Positions 11,901 to 23,289 of a DNA stretch of 64,000 bases are shown one piece after another (within the stretch, counting starts at the first letter, position 1; every line of letters starts with the position of its first letter). Below the pieces are notes generated by a model, which was not told the origin of the DNA, searched no databases, and was given only the letters and a program-made list of their open reading frames with translations. The stretch is from Odontesthes bonariensis (taxonomy: Eukaryota > Chordata > Actinopteri > Atheriniformes > Atherinopsidae). The translations under genes and the position numbers were made by a program. Where the stretch lies: assembly GCF_027942865.1 (NCBI RefSeq), contig NC_134524.1:27504536-27568535 (forward strand). Direction: 5' to 3'.

Positions 11901-14900
11901 CAAGAAAATTAACAGCAATCGTAATTGCGTCCCATTTCTTCGCTTTAGCAGGTCCCGTAATCCCACTGCTGACACTGCTAAAAATGACAGATTTTCCTTT
12001 TTGGATCTTTGAAAGCAGAATTTCAATCTCTTTTCTTTTTTTTTTCTTTTTTTTTTTTTTGTTAAGTATTTTTTGGGGCTTTTTTATGCCTTTAATGATA
12101 GGACAGTGTGAGAGAGACAGGAAGCAGGGGGCAGAGAGATGGGAAGACACGCAGCAAAGGGCCGCTCGGTGCGGGAGTCGAACCGGGGCCCGCTGCATCG
12201 AGGACTAAAGGGCAGATTACAGTTCTGCGTCTATCGTCTTGACGTGTTGCTATGCTCTGGTCGCGAACCACTTTTCATGTTATAGTTCTGCAACCTCGAC
12301 CTAGAATTTCTAGTGACGCATAGCAGTTTCCCGCCAAAATGCTAGTGGGAGCCCATTCGAGAACTCGCGAGTCGCGAGAACTTCGGTGGGGGGAGTGTAT
12401 ACAGACAACCGGAAAGGCACACCGAGGACCAATCACAGCCGCTTTTGTCTGCGCACTTCTGTTGGTGGTCTGCGTGCGTCTGTCGCGTAGTCAGGATTTT
12501 TTTGAGGTGCACGAGAACGCGCGCAGAGCCTCTGCGTGGGGGAGTGGTCAAGATTTTGACGCTCGCAGAGGCTATGCGTCCGAGCGTTAGAGGCTTTGCG
12601 TCTGAAGCATAAATTAGGCTTAAGCCTCTGTACATGGGGCGGCTGCTTAACCCACTACGCCACCGACCGCCCCAGAATTTCAATCTCAGAGCCCGTAAAG
12701 TTGTTCTGTTTTGTGCCTTGATGCCATTTTCACGACTCGACACTCAACACTTCCTGGCACAGGAGATGGGAAACTTAGGCTGTGTTCGAAACCGCATACT
12801 ACATACTTGCATACGGCATACTCATCGATCAGACGATATGCAGAGCGTTTACCCACAATGCATTTCGCTCCTGCCCGAGCCGAGACGATGAGAAATCAGC
12901 CGGCCTGAAGCTGATTTCACTTAAGCTCTAAACTTTGTAAACTTTAGGAACATTTGAAACATTTTCAGGTGAGAAAGTAGTCCCCAATGTGTTTAAAATC
13001 TGACAAAATACCGGCTATTTACAATTTTGTTCCGACGAATTCGGCGCTACTAAAGCTAGCCGTGGCGAGCAACGTACTTCCGGTTATTTTCACAAAATAA
13101 AATACCCGTTGCCTTTTATCATAGGGAAAGCCATTACGATACAATTGGTGCTTTTGTTTTGAAAACGGGAAGTGAACCTACCCTCGTTGTAGCTAGCTTG
13201 AAACTGCCGTTTTGACAGAAAATGACGATCGGCAACGTCACGTTACGTTGCATCTTGGGTAGTTTGAGTATGAGTAGTAACCTCATGATGCACACCCAAC
13301 ATTTCGCCGAATCTAGTATGCATCCGGGAACTTAAAAAAAGTTAAAGTTAGTATGAGTAGTAGGAGAAGTATGCGGTTTCGAACACAGCCGTAGTCCTAT
13401 ATTATATCATTTTGGGCGTGGAATATGCAAATTTACTATCCTCGTGCACGTGCACTTAAATACGCACAGGTGGGATTCATCATGTGTACGCAGGTTGTTT
13501 GCGCACTTTTTCAAAGTTAAGAGAGTTTGTTGACTCAGACGTGGCGTGTTCGGATGAGACCTTCATACGAAGAAAAGTGAGAGAAATTTAGAATAAGAAT
13601 ACGAAAATGTTCTTGCATGAGACCCAATGTTATTTGTACTTACCTAAAGTTGGAGACGACAATTATCCTTCATTGTAACGGCAAGGCATAGGTTAAAAGT
13701 AAATCGCTTAAAAGTAATGTCTTTGTGGTATTTATCATGCATTTTTACTTCTTAAAGATTTGTTCATCTACAGTACACTGTTATGTTTTTTTCAAACAAA
13801 CATTTAATAACAGGTAATAAATGCAAAGGAGAGAAAGAAAGATTTTTCTCAAAGGGGCTTAAAAAGTTCACACCATTTACAACTGGTTGTCTTAATTTAA
13901 AGGAGGTGGAGCAGCTGCGTCTCGAGCGTCTCCAGATTGATGAGCAGCTCCGTCAGATTGGGGTCGGTTACCGTGCTCCACCCAGCCGAACTGGGGGCCC
14001 TGGTGTTGACCGGGAGAAAGGCTACATGACGGATGAGAGCGGCAACTCACTCCACACTTCTCGTACATATGGGGGCCGTGGGAGAGGACGCAGGGCCTCC
14101 AACAGCCAGTACTCTGGATACGGTGAGAATCAAGGAAATTCCGATATTCATTTTTCTATTTTTTTATTATCAAAAGTTATATACTTTGGTTTACATTATC
14201 TTTAATTGGCGCAGGCACAAACTCTGAACTGTCCAATGCTTCTGAGTCAGAGGATGTTACTGAGAAAGACCAGAGGCCCCGTGGGATAGGCGTTGACGAG
14301 AGAGGCTCCCGAAGGGGTGGCAGGGGCCGAGGCTCCAACTCAGTACGAGGCCGTGGAGGGACTGGATCCAAGCCCTCCAACTCCATCAGCTCAGGTAGAC
14401 CATGATCTACCCCTTTAGGCTTTTATAAGCAGTCATACCACCACTGTAGAGTGCGCTGCCTATTAGCAACTGCTCCAGTGCTCGGGAGGAGTGCGTACAT
14501 AAACTTTGTTGTGGCTTTAGTCAGTTGTTTTGAAATTGTTCAGAGCCCAACAGTTCTGTCTATGAAGTTGAGAAAATAAGACTCTGGAAACAGTCATGAT
14601 CACTGAGCTCTTTCAGCCTGATATTGTAAAGATGAGAGACACAGCTTGGAGCATAGTAGTTTGCAAGTTCATTTTTGTATTTCAAGATAACAATTGTGTT
14701 TTTTTTAGTACAAGGATAGACGTAGTTTTAAAAGGCTGTGTATCTTTTCCAACTGCTGTAAATAAATGATGGCAGAGTAGGTTATGTTAAGATTTCTTTG
14801 CAACATCTGCAGTGCTGAGGGACCCAGACAGTAACCCGTACTCTCTGCTGGAGGGGGAGGGAGAGCTGGCTGATACAGACATCAGTGAAGGCATGGGAGG

Positions 14901-15658
14901 AGACCGCCGCAGACGATCTCGGCGTCGCCGCAACGACCAAGAGCCCAGCGTGATGGATGCCGCTGCAGAGTCGGACAGCCAGGCTGGCCCCAGTGAGAAC
15001 GGCCTGGGTGAGCCTCGGTTTTCTGATCTCACCTTTGTTGTCTGATACTTCCATCAATGTCCGTAAGAAATGTTACTATCTGAGACTTCAGACGACAAAT
15101 ATGGAAGTAAAAATTCAGAGTTGTGACTTAATTAGGGACAATGATCCATATCATCTCATTTGTCTGTTAGATGAAGAGGCCAGACCTCAGCGCCGGAACC
15201 GAAGCCGCCGCCGTCGTAATCGTGGAAACCGCCAAGAGGGAGGTTCAGCTAGCCGTGACAGACAGCCAGGGGAAAATGGTATGTCCAGTATTATAGCTGT
15301 TTTAGTGTTTAAATTTTTCCTCTCTGAAATCCTCTGTGGATTAATCTAGCTAATGGATTTGAATGTTTCCAGTTACTGTTGCTGACTACATATCCCGTCC
15401 TGAGTCCCAGAGCAGACAGAACATGCCCCAGAAGGAAAACCATGCTGCACCTGAGCCCAAGGTACAGGCAGAATTGCACAAATTCACCTCAGTGTTACTT
15501 GTCTTGACTAGATATTGGTTTATGATTACTACCTTTTGTATCCACAGGAAAACGGCACCAGTGCCAAGAAGGGTGAGCGAACGCCCACCAAGCGTTCCCC
15601 CAGCAAAGACATGACATCGGCCGGCGAGACCCTGACTCTGGTCAATGGGGTCTCATAA
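2965..15658 (+). CDS. fxr2: Fragile X-related protein 2 (FMRP family), exons 2-17; exon 1 outside window
   Basis: FMRP-family RNA-binding protein that associates with polyribosomes and mRNP granules and regulates translation. Exons read from GT-AG sites with continuous phase: 2965-3017, 3778-3871, 5357-5428, 6665-6813, 6922-7015, 7231-7347, 8198-8368, 8451-8529, 8669-8778, 9176-9262, 13903-14122, 14215-14394, 14813-15007, 15171-15278, 15373-15461, 15548-15658 (TAA). They give 642 residues; with a usual 17-residue exon 1 the protein would be about 659, near human FXR2. Numbering on that assumption: tandem Tudor/Agenet domains to about 120; KH1 with GSHG at 235-238; KH2 with GKNG at 298-301; a leucine-rich export signal at about 360-379; RGG-type stretches; two arginine clusters (RRRRSRRRR and RRNRSRRRR); and the family ending NGVS. 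The second cluster followed by NRGNR and the YMTDES stretch favour FXR2. A TNSELSN block is more like FXR1, so the paralogue call is not certain. Confidence 0.85.
3885..4790 (+). mobile_element. Dead Tc1-like transposon in fxr2 intron 3
   Basis: The + strand translates in broken frames to Tc1 transposase segments: a stretch like the DNA-binding/linker region (RRLN-type motif read as RKRLNKYGL), then [15 protein letters not shown], then KPQDFWNN with the catalytic-region wording HETKVEIFG, and downstream [12 protein letters not shown]. Frame changes and a stop near 4382 show it cannot make an enzyme. It lies wholly within the intron, in the same orientation as fxr2. The ends are approximate because I could not see clean terminal repeats. 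Confidence 0.85.
4852..4906. repeat. (GAAA)n microsatellite joined to a teleost repeat tail
   Basis: About six GAAA units are followed directly by a short segment (ACTTTATTCATCCCCCAATG, then GGGGAAATT) that looks like the 3' tail of common teleost retroposons. A microsatellite beside such a tail is a usual footprint of an old retroposon insertion. The family was not identified. Confidence 0.5.
6331..6417. repeat. Perfect 29-bp inverted repeat (hairpin) in fxr2 intron 4
   Basis: The arms at 6331-6359 and 6389-6417 are exact reverse complements over 29 bp, with a 29-nt loop. No neighbouring transposon coding sequence is visible. It may be a remnant of a palindromic MITE or a structured intronic RNA; the sequence alone does not decide. 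Confidence 0.8.
7348..8197 (+). other. fxr2 intron 7
   Basis: An 850-bp intron between clear donor and acceptor sites. A short direct repeat of the phrase AGCTTTCAGTAAGCACTAGA occurs near 7400-7437. I see no coding region or mobile element. Confidence 0.7.
8779..8826 (+). other. Possible alternative 3' extension of fxr2 exon 10 (16 codons)
   Basis: After the main exon 10 donor (GAG|GTAGGC at 8779) the reading frame stays open for 48 nt, rich in G, R, D and S, to a second GAG|GTGAAT donor at 8827. An in-frame stop follows six bases later, so only use of the second donor keeps the protein. The extension would fall in the KH2 variable loop just before GMVPFVFVG. Which donor is used cannot be told from DNA. 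Confidence 0.4.
9309..9332. repeat. Poly-T tract in fxr2 intron 11
   Basis: A run of more than 20 T lies 46 bp after the exon 11 donor. It is probably the tail of a retroposon lying in minus orientation or simple slippage. No coding content is attached. Confidence 0.8.
12020..12675 (+). mobile_element. Teleost SINE-like element, split by a later insertion
   Basis: The left part (about 12,035-12,208) contains a GGAGTCGAACCGGGGCC phrase like a tRNA-type promoter box B and an upstream T-rich head. The right part (about 12,626-12,675) ends with ACCCACTACGCCACCGACC. The phrase GAGGACTAAAG at 12,198-12,208 continues naturally into GCCTCTGTACATGGGGCGGC at 12,625, so the roughly 415 bp between them were inserted afterwards. 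The family name is not assigned. Confidence 0.55.
12209..12625. mobile_element. MITE-like insertion inside the SINE
   Basis: This GC-rich segment separates the two halves of the SINE. It contains several GCGTCTG/GAGGCTNTGCG phrases in both orientations near its ends, as in teleost Harbinger-type MITEs. Exact terminal repeats and target duplication could not be fixed by eye. Confidence 0.45.
12778..13390. mobile_element. MITE with about 23-bp terminal inverted repeats
   Basis: The left end GGCTGTGTTCGAAACCGCAT and the right end are reverse complements for about 23 bp, and TATGAGTAGTA/TACTCAT phrases recur just inside. The flanks TTA and GTA would fit a 3-bp Harbinger target duplication with one change. 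There is no coding capacity. It sits inside the dead Harbinger element. Confidence 0.75.
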
Positions 15659-15972
15659 AGAGACGGCCCCTGCCCCTCGCGAACCCAAGTCTAGAGCAAG
15701 ACTCCATGGCAAACTCTGTCCCTGCTTGCATTAACTTAAACCTTAAACAGATGAGTGAAAAGTACCTGACAAAATACCTGAATTCATACTATGAGAGTGA
15801 AAAAGTACAAAAAAACGACAAACGCATCTTCTTAAAAACACGTTAACGGTGTATGCTATCCTATCTATCAGTACTTAGTGCTTATTTAAAAACACAACTA
15901 GCTTGCCAAAAAAGAGCTGGTGGATATGACTTGATTTCTAAAAATACTGAAACACGAGAAACAGGACAAGAC

Positions 15973-16006
<34 letters not shown>

Positions 16007-17325
16007 GGTTGTCTTTATTTGTGTCCTCCTTTACGTTGATGTTTATTTTGTTCATTGTTTATCACTGGTTTGGACTGGGCGGCTGCTCTCTCAACCAAAA
16101 CAGACGCGTCTCGGTGTTTAAGAGAGATGTCACGGACTGCGAGTTATGTTGTTAAGCGTATGAGCAGACAGTCCAATAGTTTATGTGACGCGGTGTCCAC
16201 ACACTGAACCTGGAACCTGGGAGTGAAGATGGACAGATTGGGATATTGATAGACATTGTGCCTTGAATCTGAAAAAAAAGAAAAATAATTCAAAAAAAAA
16301 AAAAAAAAAGCTTGAGTTTTTCCATTAAGTTTATTTTTGTTTCCTGAGAGGAAGTAAAGAGGATATCCTTCCAGGGCCTTTTTTAAAAAAATAAATATTT
16401 GGTTTGAAGGAGGGAACAGACCTGTGCGAGAGTGAAAAGAGGATCCAGAAATGGAAGGTGTGGCTGGCCAGCGTGAGGAAAAACGAAGCCTGGTGCCAAA
16501 CACAAAATTCAAGGCGCTTGTCCTCATTCCATGTAGAATGGACAGCGTTGGGGTCTGTGTGCGCGCATATGTTCGAGCGCACGTACATGTGCACAGTTGA
16601 GACATTTGGCAACCACAAAACTAAACTGAGGGTGAGGTTAAAAAGAAAAATTTTTAAAAAGCCCTGGGCTCTTTATCAACTGGCTTGGGGGGTGTTATGT
16701 GAAGTGTCACTTCTTCCTCTTCACCTGTTTTAGGTCTTTCGAGGGTCCAGGGCTGCACCTCTGCGGCCTTGTAAACAGGACAGGCTGAGACTAGACAGAC
16801 GGCAAACTTGAACTGTAGATTTAGACTTAAAAAAAATAACTGTACCGTGCCTCTTTCTCTGTGTCAGAGGGGGCAACGGTGCTAGCTTTCAGCCACACTA
16901 GTGTCTTGATAAACCACTGCAGCACGCAGCTCCGGAACACACACGAGGGCAACCACCTTTTCTGTGATGGGTGCTGCTAGTGGGGGAGGGCCTGGAGACT
17001 GCAAACTGTGGGATTGGGACAGCTTCAAATTGAAATGAGAGCCACATGACACACAGGCCCACATTTACAGGTACACACGTAAGGCGCAAGTCGACGTGGT
17101 CTCCCGCGTGGCGCAAAGTAGAGGACCGAAAAAGAAAACCTTAAACCAGTGAGGTGTCTGTCCTGTACCTGGCAGATTGGGTTGGCATATGGAGTAAGAG
17201 ACGGACTGGAGACCTCAGTGGCTCTCTGCTCATGTTGTTACTGTTGTCTTGGTTACCGCTCTCAATTTTTTTTGTTGCAATTTCCACACCTTAGAAAATA
17301 TTAAATAAAACATTGAAGTGAAATC
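15659..17325 (+). other. fxr2: fxr2 3' untranslated region with polyadenylation signal
   Basis: This non-coding stretch follows the fxr2 stop. It carries a poly-T run at about 15,974-16,003 and an A-rich run near 16,293-16,309. AATAAA at 17,304-17,309 (within TTAAATAAAACATTG) is the first good polyadenylation signal. A second signal (CAATAAAGG, near 18,080) could give a longer form. Confidence 0.6.
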
Positions 17326-20300
17326 AACCTCTTCTGTGGAGACGAACTTTGATTTCTCTGTCTTGTGAGTTTGCAGTCTATTTTTCTAACTTGCATGGCA
17401 TTTAGTTACTGAGTGGTAGGTGATGCCTGTCCTGTGCATGAGGAAAGGGTGTTATTAATCTGACTTACAAAGCCATTGTTTCATTCACTAGAATTGCTGC
17501 TAATGTACACACTGAATGTCCAACTAACGTAGAAGCTCTGCCTTTGGTGGAGGACAACTTTATTTGTGACTGAATCAACATTTTCCTTCTGCTCATCTGC
17601 CCTGAATGTCCCACTTTCAGTGGACACGAGTCAGGAAGGGACCCATTACTTCGTCTCAAAAAGTATTAAAACCCAAGGGCAACATTGTGCATGACAAGCA
17701 AGCGTCCACATGGCCAAAGGTTTGAGAGACAGATGAATGGGAGTAAGGTTGAATCGAGATGACCCAGATGCTGCTGTTGTACATTTCTGCTCACCTGTAT
17801 GTTGTGTTTTAGAGAATGAACGAGTATTTTGAGTATTTGTACCTTGGTTCAGTTGCATGTGTGTGAGTGGAGAATGAGGCTGTGTCTGGTATGCCTGTGT
17901 TTGCCTTTATACCTCATCGTGTGAGTACTGTATTCCCTCATGTATCCGTATCCCTCGCGTCGTTTTTGAAAGACTGATGGCTGCGCTCTGTGTGTGTGTG
18001 TGTGTGTATGAATGCTGGTTGTACAGGCAACTCCTCACTCAAATTTTTGTCTCTGGTTTTCTCACTCATGTTCTGATGGCAATAAAGGACTTTTCATTGT
18101 TTGGTATACATTTTTGCAAAAGTTTGTTTTTTGTATTACGCACTTAAACTCTGCCAGGAGACTATCCAAATTTTACTGTGAAACTTGTGCATAATGTAAG
18201 TGAGCTTTAACTATTTTTTCTGTTATATTACACCAATATCTGCAATTCAGAGTGACCTCCTATATTTTTAGCCTTTTAGTAATGTCACTGCTGTAAGGAT
18301 GGTTTAGTTTCCCTGTTGTTACGTCACTGTTAAAACAGGACGGTACCTTTTATTTGCTGATTTTATTCTGCTTTTGATTGCTGTTAAAGATTTAATACAG
18401 TAGTAACTCAGCAGACTTATCATGTAAATCATGGCCTCTTCATTAAATAATCGTCATGAGCCTAGGTTAATATGCATAAAAAGGTAGCTCCAAGATCTTC
18501 AGGTTTTGTTTACGTAATGTCATTTTCATTGAAACTAAATACAAGTTTGCTGCTACCCAGAGATTAATTCAACTGGTTACTTTACAGGCAGAGGTCTGTG
18601 TGAAAGTTACCGAAATAGATCAATGACAGCAAAAGAGGAGTTCTGTCCAACTGAAAACATGGAGTTGGTTTGGAAAAACAAACCGCCACAGTATAAGAAA
18701 ACATATGACATCTTGGCTACCGTTGGTTGGAATAAAGTTCAGTTTACCGCTGAGGGCAGACTTGTGCTTTATGAGTGATTCAAATTACTCAGGACTGCAA
18801 TGTCAGAGATGTGAACCAGAGTGGTGGCGTCATTGTGCTGTGGAAATGGATATCTTCTTACCCTCTTTGAAAGAAGAGGGTGTATAGCGGTATTCAAGGG
18901 ACGATGGACTCTAGAAGTAGCATGTTTTGGTTTCTCAAAGTCTTATGCAGAGTCTGGGATTTGAACAATTGACTGTTTGAAATGAGACAAAGTCAGACAG
19001 ACACTTGACAAAGCAAAATTTAAGAGCCAGTATTCAAGTAAGATTCTCAGGATTCATGGAGATGTAACCATGGTGGAAATCAGCAAGAACAATTACCTGT
19101 ACCTAAGTATTCATTTTGAAGTACTTGCACTATTTTTAAGTTTCCGATGCTACCTCATGCTCCCACTTAACCCCATTTCATTAGGAAGTATTTAATCTTC
19201 AGTACATATATCTGAAAGCTCTTATTACTAGATACTTATTAGATGAAGATTCAACATTATGCATAACATACTAAACAGTAAAACTAAATTAAATTCACGG
19301 TAAGGCTTGTTATCCACAGACTAATACAGCACATCCCAGCCAAGGTCTGATATTTGATGACGATTTAGCATCAAAATAAGTACAATAAATATATTCTCTC
19401 ATAGTCTGTTCACAATCTGTTTTTGCCTCATAGTCTGTTCACAATCTGCTAGACAGGGATAAGTACAACAATTTGCATGTTGGGTGGCTCACCATTAGTC
19501 CTTACTGGTAATGTGCTTCTTACCAATCATGTGCCGTGCTGCCTCCACCACTCTCAGGGACTGCTCTCATAAAATTATTTTATACTGTAATATACCAGTT
19601 ACACTATTGATATGAAAGTAAGTTAAGTGGACTTGTAAAAAGTCTTTCACAAGCTGTAAAGTTGAAGGTATGATGGAGTTGAACTTTCATGAGTTGTTCA
19701 TGCACAAGATATGCAGCCTCTCACTCTGTTTGAATGACATCTTTGATGCCAGGGCAGGTGCTGAAAATGATACACTGCTCTCAACAGGTTTCCCCTGGTT
19801 AACCAAAGGCATAACTAATTAATTTTGGATTGGAGTGAATGTTCATAGAAAGTGATTAATACTGTAATGGTAGTGCTTTTTTTCCAACAAAAATGAGAAC
19901 ACAAAATTATTGCACCCATCCATTAAGTCACTGCTTTCTTGGATAACAGCTGTGGAATCTGGCAAACAGCAGTCATATTAAATGTTGTATCAGGTATCTT
20001 ACCACCGTGATCTTTTATTTGTTATATAAAGTAAATGGTAAGTTTTCACTTTTTTCCCCATGTTTATTCCAGCCGCAATCAACAGACACAGCCAGTGTGT
20101 GACAAATAATTGATAGAAGAAGCAAACATAAAATAATTTAACAATAAACATAGCTTTCAGGGATTTTTTTTTACTGAAAACAGAAAAGAATAAGTTTAGG
20201 TTTAATTTTACAAATGCAGTATAAGAACATAATGACACAAATAAAAAAAAATAACACGGCTATTATGACTTTAAAAAGCGTACCATTTGTAATATCTGTA

Positions 20301-20996
20301 GATTTACCCTGTTGATATGTCCATAGACATAGTCAATTCAGAAATTCTATTTTGATTTCTTAACAGTAACCGAAAACCTCTTACACAACCAACTCGGGAA
20401 GACCAACCTTTTCCCAGTAAAAGCTAGTTCATACCGTCACCCAATCACAGTCCAGACATTTTGATGGACACGTTTACCTTCCAATCACACGTCTACATGC
20501 GTGCATAATTCTCAAGTTTGGCGTTTCTGTTGATCTTGTTGATACACTGTGAGTGTTGTGCTTTTTCTTAATTTTATGTCTCTGCTTTATACGGGTCTAC
20601 AATCGTAACGACTCACTTTGCCAATATTTGATGGACGCGAATGAGTTTAATTTATCAGCTAATGTAGTTGTTGTTGCTGTTGTAGTTCGTAACTATTGTT
20701 AGCTTTCTGCTAGCAACCCGGCTAGCACCTCTGTGATTAGGAAGTACTAACACGGAAACTTATTCGTATTCATCATCCCTATGGTCTGCTATATTTTAGT
20801 TGAAATGGGTTTCCGACGAACTCTTATGGCGTTAGTCCAAAAATCGTTTGGCTTCGGTGCCCTCAGTCACATGCTGTTTCCTGTAAATGGTGTTGTTTAT
20901 TCACCACACGCCCACTGACCGCGTCTATTACTACTTTTTAGGTAGTCTTGTCACCCATTGCGTTTCCCCTTTGTAGATAGATGCACTGCTGTAACA
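17326..20996. other. Intergenic DNA between fxr2 and the first rbm4-like gene
   Basis: A (GT)n run is present at about 17,990-18,007, and an 18-bp phrase (CATAGTCTGTTCACAATC) is duplicated near 19,400-19,450. I see no gene or mobile element with coding content. The last 500 bp should contain the rbm4 promoter and 5' UTR; the sequence before the ATG at 20,997 has a possible acceptor (TTTGTAG) at 20,970-20,976. Confidence 0.5.
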
Positions 20997-22108
20997 ATGG
21001 TGAAGATTTTCATCGGGAATCTCTCTCAGAACACTGAGAAAGAGGAAATTGAAGGTCTCTTCACAAAGTACGGGGCAGTGACAGAATGTGCCAAGTATAA
21101 AAATTATGCATTTGTGCATATGGAGGATCGCAAGTCTGCCACTAAAGCCATCCGTGAGTTACATCTTCACAAACTGAATGGCCGTCCTATCAATGTGGAG
21201 CCCAGCAAAGGGAAGAACCAGGGTCCAGTGAAGCTTCACATAGCTAATGTTGAAAAGGGGTTTGATAAAGAGCTGCGTGACCTGTTTGAAGAGTACGGCA
21301 CAGTCACAGAATGTTCGATTGTTAAGAACTTTGCCTTTGTGCACATGCCCAATTATGATGAGGCCATGGATGCTCTGCAGGGCCTGGATAACACAGATTT
21401 TCAAGGTAAGTGAGTTTGACAATGTAGTCTATGTTTGAAGCTTGGGGAGTTTCTGTTCTAGGTCTTGAGATTTTAGGGAAAATGTTTTTCTTTCTCTCAG
21501 GAAAGCGCATTCACGTTCAGGTATCAAACAGCAGGCCGAGGGGGCTTCCTGAGGAGGAGGAATATCTACAGCTACTAGGCAGAGGAGTCTATTATCCTCC
21601 TCGCTATCCAGGGGAGAGGCCTGAGCCGCCCTACAGAGGTCGCTCCTCTGTTTACCCCCCTCCTCCTCTCCCTCCACTCGTTCCCCCCAGACGACCACCT
21701 TATCCCGACCGTGGTTATGGCAAGAGAGATGCCTACCATCTTGTTGATTACTATGAGAAATACAGAGCCCGTCCATACGGCGCTGCAGGCTATGATGACA
21801 GGCGTGCCATTCCTCCTCCTCCGCCTCCTCCGTCGGCACTTGTCAAAGAGCGACTAGGAATGGGACCGCTTGACCCATATGAGCGGCATCCACTCCCAGC
21901 TCCTTCGTCTTATGCGGTCAGGGACCGGAGCCCTATCAGAAGACTTCCCCCTCCGCCTACTCCATCAGCAGGTAACGGGTACTCCTACGAGCGGTCTCGG
22001 CTCTCACCGATGTCCAGGACTCCGCTGTACGCGGCTCCCCGTCCCAGGGATTCTTTTTCAGAGAGAATTCCCCCCCCACCTCCACCACCTCGCTATGCAG
22101 GCTATTAG
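20997..22108 (+). CDS. rbm4: RBM4-like RNA-binding protein, copy 1 (338 aa)
   Basis: Two-RRM RNA-binding protein of the RBM4/Lark family, which in vertebrates acts in alternative splicing and translation control. Exons 20,997-21,405 and 21,501-22,108 with a 95-bp intron. I chose the ATG that starts MVKIF because all paralogues share it. RRM1 has RNP2 at 4-9 (IFIGNL) and RNP1 at 35-42 (KNYAFVHM); RRM2 has RNP2 at 79-85 and RNP1 at 110-117 (KNFAFVHM). The tail is rich in proline, arginine and tyrosine ([20 protein letters not shown]). The CCHC zinc knuckle of mammalian RBM4 is absent, as expected for the teleost rbm4.x group. A third, non-coding exon probably follows: a donor lies 21 nt after the stop and an acceptor at about 22,448. 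A sequence-identical 3' copy lies at 28,466-29,534. Confidence 0.9.
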
Positions 22109-23110
22109 ACTGCAATAGTGTGGCACAAGGTGAGGGCTGCAAGGGAATGTTTCAAAACTCCATAAGTCTCTTTAATCACAAGTCTCTTTAATGTGGTGGA
22201 TTAAAAAAATCTATTGATGTTTGTGTCAAAATTGAGTAAAAGCTGAATCCACAAGTTGATAGTCATGCTTTCATACCATCAACCAGAGCTCTTAATTTGT
22301 GCAGATTTACTTCAATCATTAAAACAGTATACAACTAGTACACGTTGCTGTTATAATGCTCAAATATTGCTGATTTAATTTCAAACAGTCTTGCGCGAAT
22401 CCTGAGTTAAACACACTCCTTGACATTTGTGGTGTGCTCTCTTTCCAGGTTTAGAATATGACAAGATCGTCGTTGTCTGCTGATGCACGTGGTGCTATAC
22501 ACCCCCTACGTCTATGGCGGATTGCGTTGCGTTCACCTGTGACTTACTCGAAGATATTGCAGACAGCCCCGTTCTTAAAACAAAAATGCGATTCCATGTC
22601 CACAGTTCTTCTGAGCCTTTCATGCCTTTTCTGGTCCTCTTTTTGTTTTACTGTTGAGATTCTTAAGATGTTTTGCTGGACAGGTGTAGACTACTTCAGT
22701 GGGAAGCAGTAGCCGGAAACTACCCGCTTTGTTGTTAAATCTTTTTCAGAAAGTCTTCTGGGAAACTAATATATTTTCATAACAAGGGAATGCATAAAAT
22801 CACAGTGTGTGGTCTTTGTAAACAAAACTGCTTTCAAGGTAGGCTTGTTGATTTAAAAAAAAAAAAAAAAAAAAGAGAGAGAAAAAAAAGCTAATTTCTT
22901 AAGGTAAAAAATACCTTTAGAAGTGCTACTTGGTGTGGGAGGTTGTATAGCAGTTTCAGATTTGCGACATGTTGGCATGGCATCAAGAGTACCAGTGTGA
23001 TTTTTGTTCTTTTGACACTTGAATAGACTCTATTAGCCCTGCCCTGTACGCTTTTATTTACTTTCCAAGTTGCTTTTTATTTGAAGTCTTTTTAATAAAC
23101 ACATGAAACC
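22109..23110 (+). other. 3' UTR of rbm4 copy 1, with a UTR intron
   Basis: CACAAG|GTGAGG at 22,129/22,130 and TTTCCAG at 22,442-22,448 bound a likely UTR intron. The following exon begins with a GATCGTCG...CTGATGCACGTG phrase also found after the acceptors of copies 2 and 3. AATAAA lies at 23,094-23,099. A poly-A run is at about 22,856-22,874. Confidence 0.55.
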
Positions 23111-23289
23111 AACAACAGCATTTTAACTGTGAAATTATTCTTCATTGCGTTGGGCTTTTGTACAGTAACTGGGCAGACAGCCTCGATTGACCAAAATATA
23201 TTAACTACAGTCGTGCTATCCATGCGCTTTCGGTTTGTAGTTTTTAGCTTGACACGTGGTAGATGATGCTTCATTCAACAGCATCAAAA

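Larger units (their letters stand above)
11228..13627 (+). mobile_element. Dead PIF/Harbinger transposon in fxr2 intron 11, filled with later insertions
   Basis: At 11,600-11,720 one frame reads [12 protein letters not shown]...[22 protein letters not shown], which matches the N-terminal part of Harbinger transposases. It has an in-frame stop at about 11,738. A shifted frame at 11,830-11,890 continues with a [22 protein letters not shown]-like block. The outer ends show related inverted termini: a GGGCCTCATACAACAACC phrase near 11,230 and the reverse complement of a GGGTCTCATGCAAGAAC phrase near 13,625. The catalytic half is missing or replaced by the SINE and MITEs listed separately. The outer borders are less certain than the transposase identity. 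Confidence 0.7.

Noticed and set aside
12150-12200. tRNA-like segment
   Set aside because: Only a box B-like phrase is present within a SINE; no cloverleaf or anticodon arm can be formed.
21429-21839. Long minus-strand ORF opposite rbm4 exon 2 (also at 28,693, 33,452 and 41,598)
   Set aside because: It is the shadow of the proline-rich coding repeats on the other strand and follows rbm4 in every copy.
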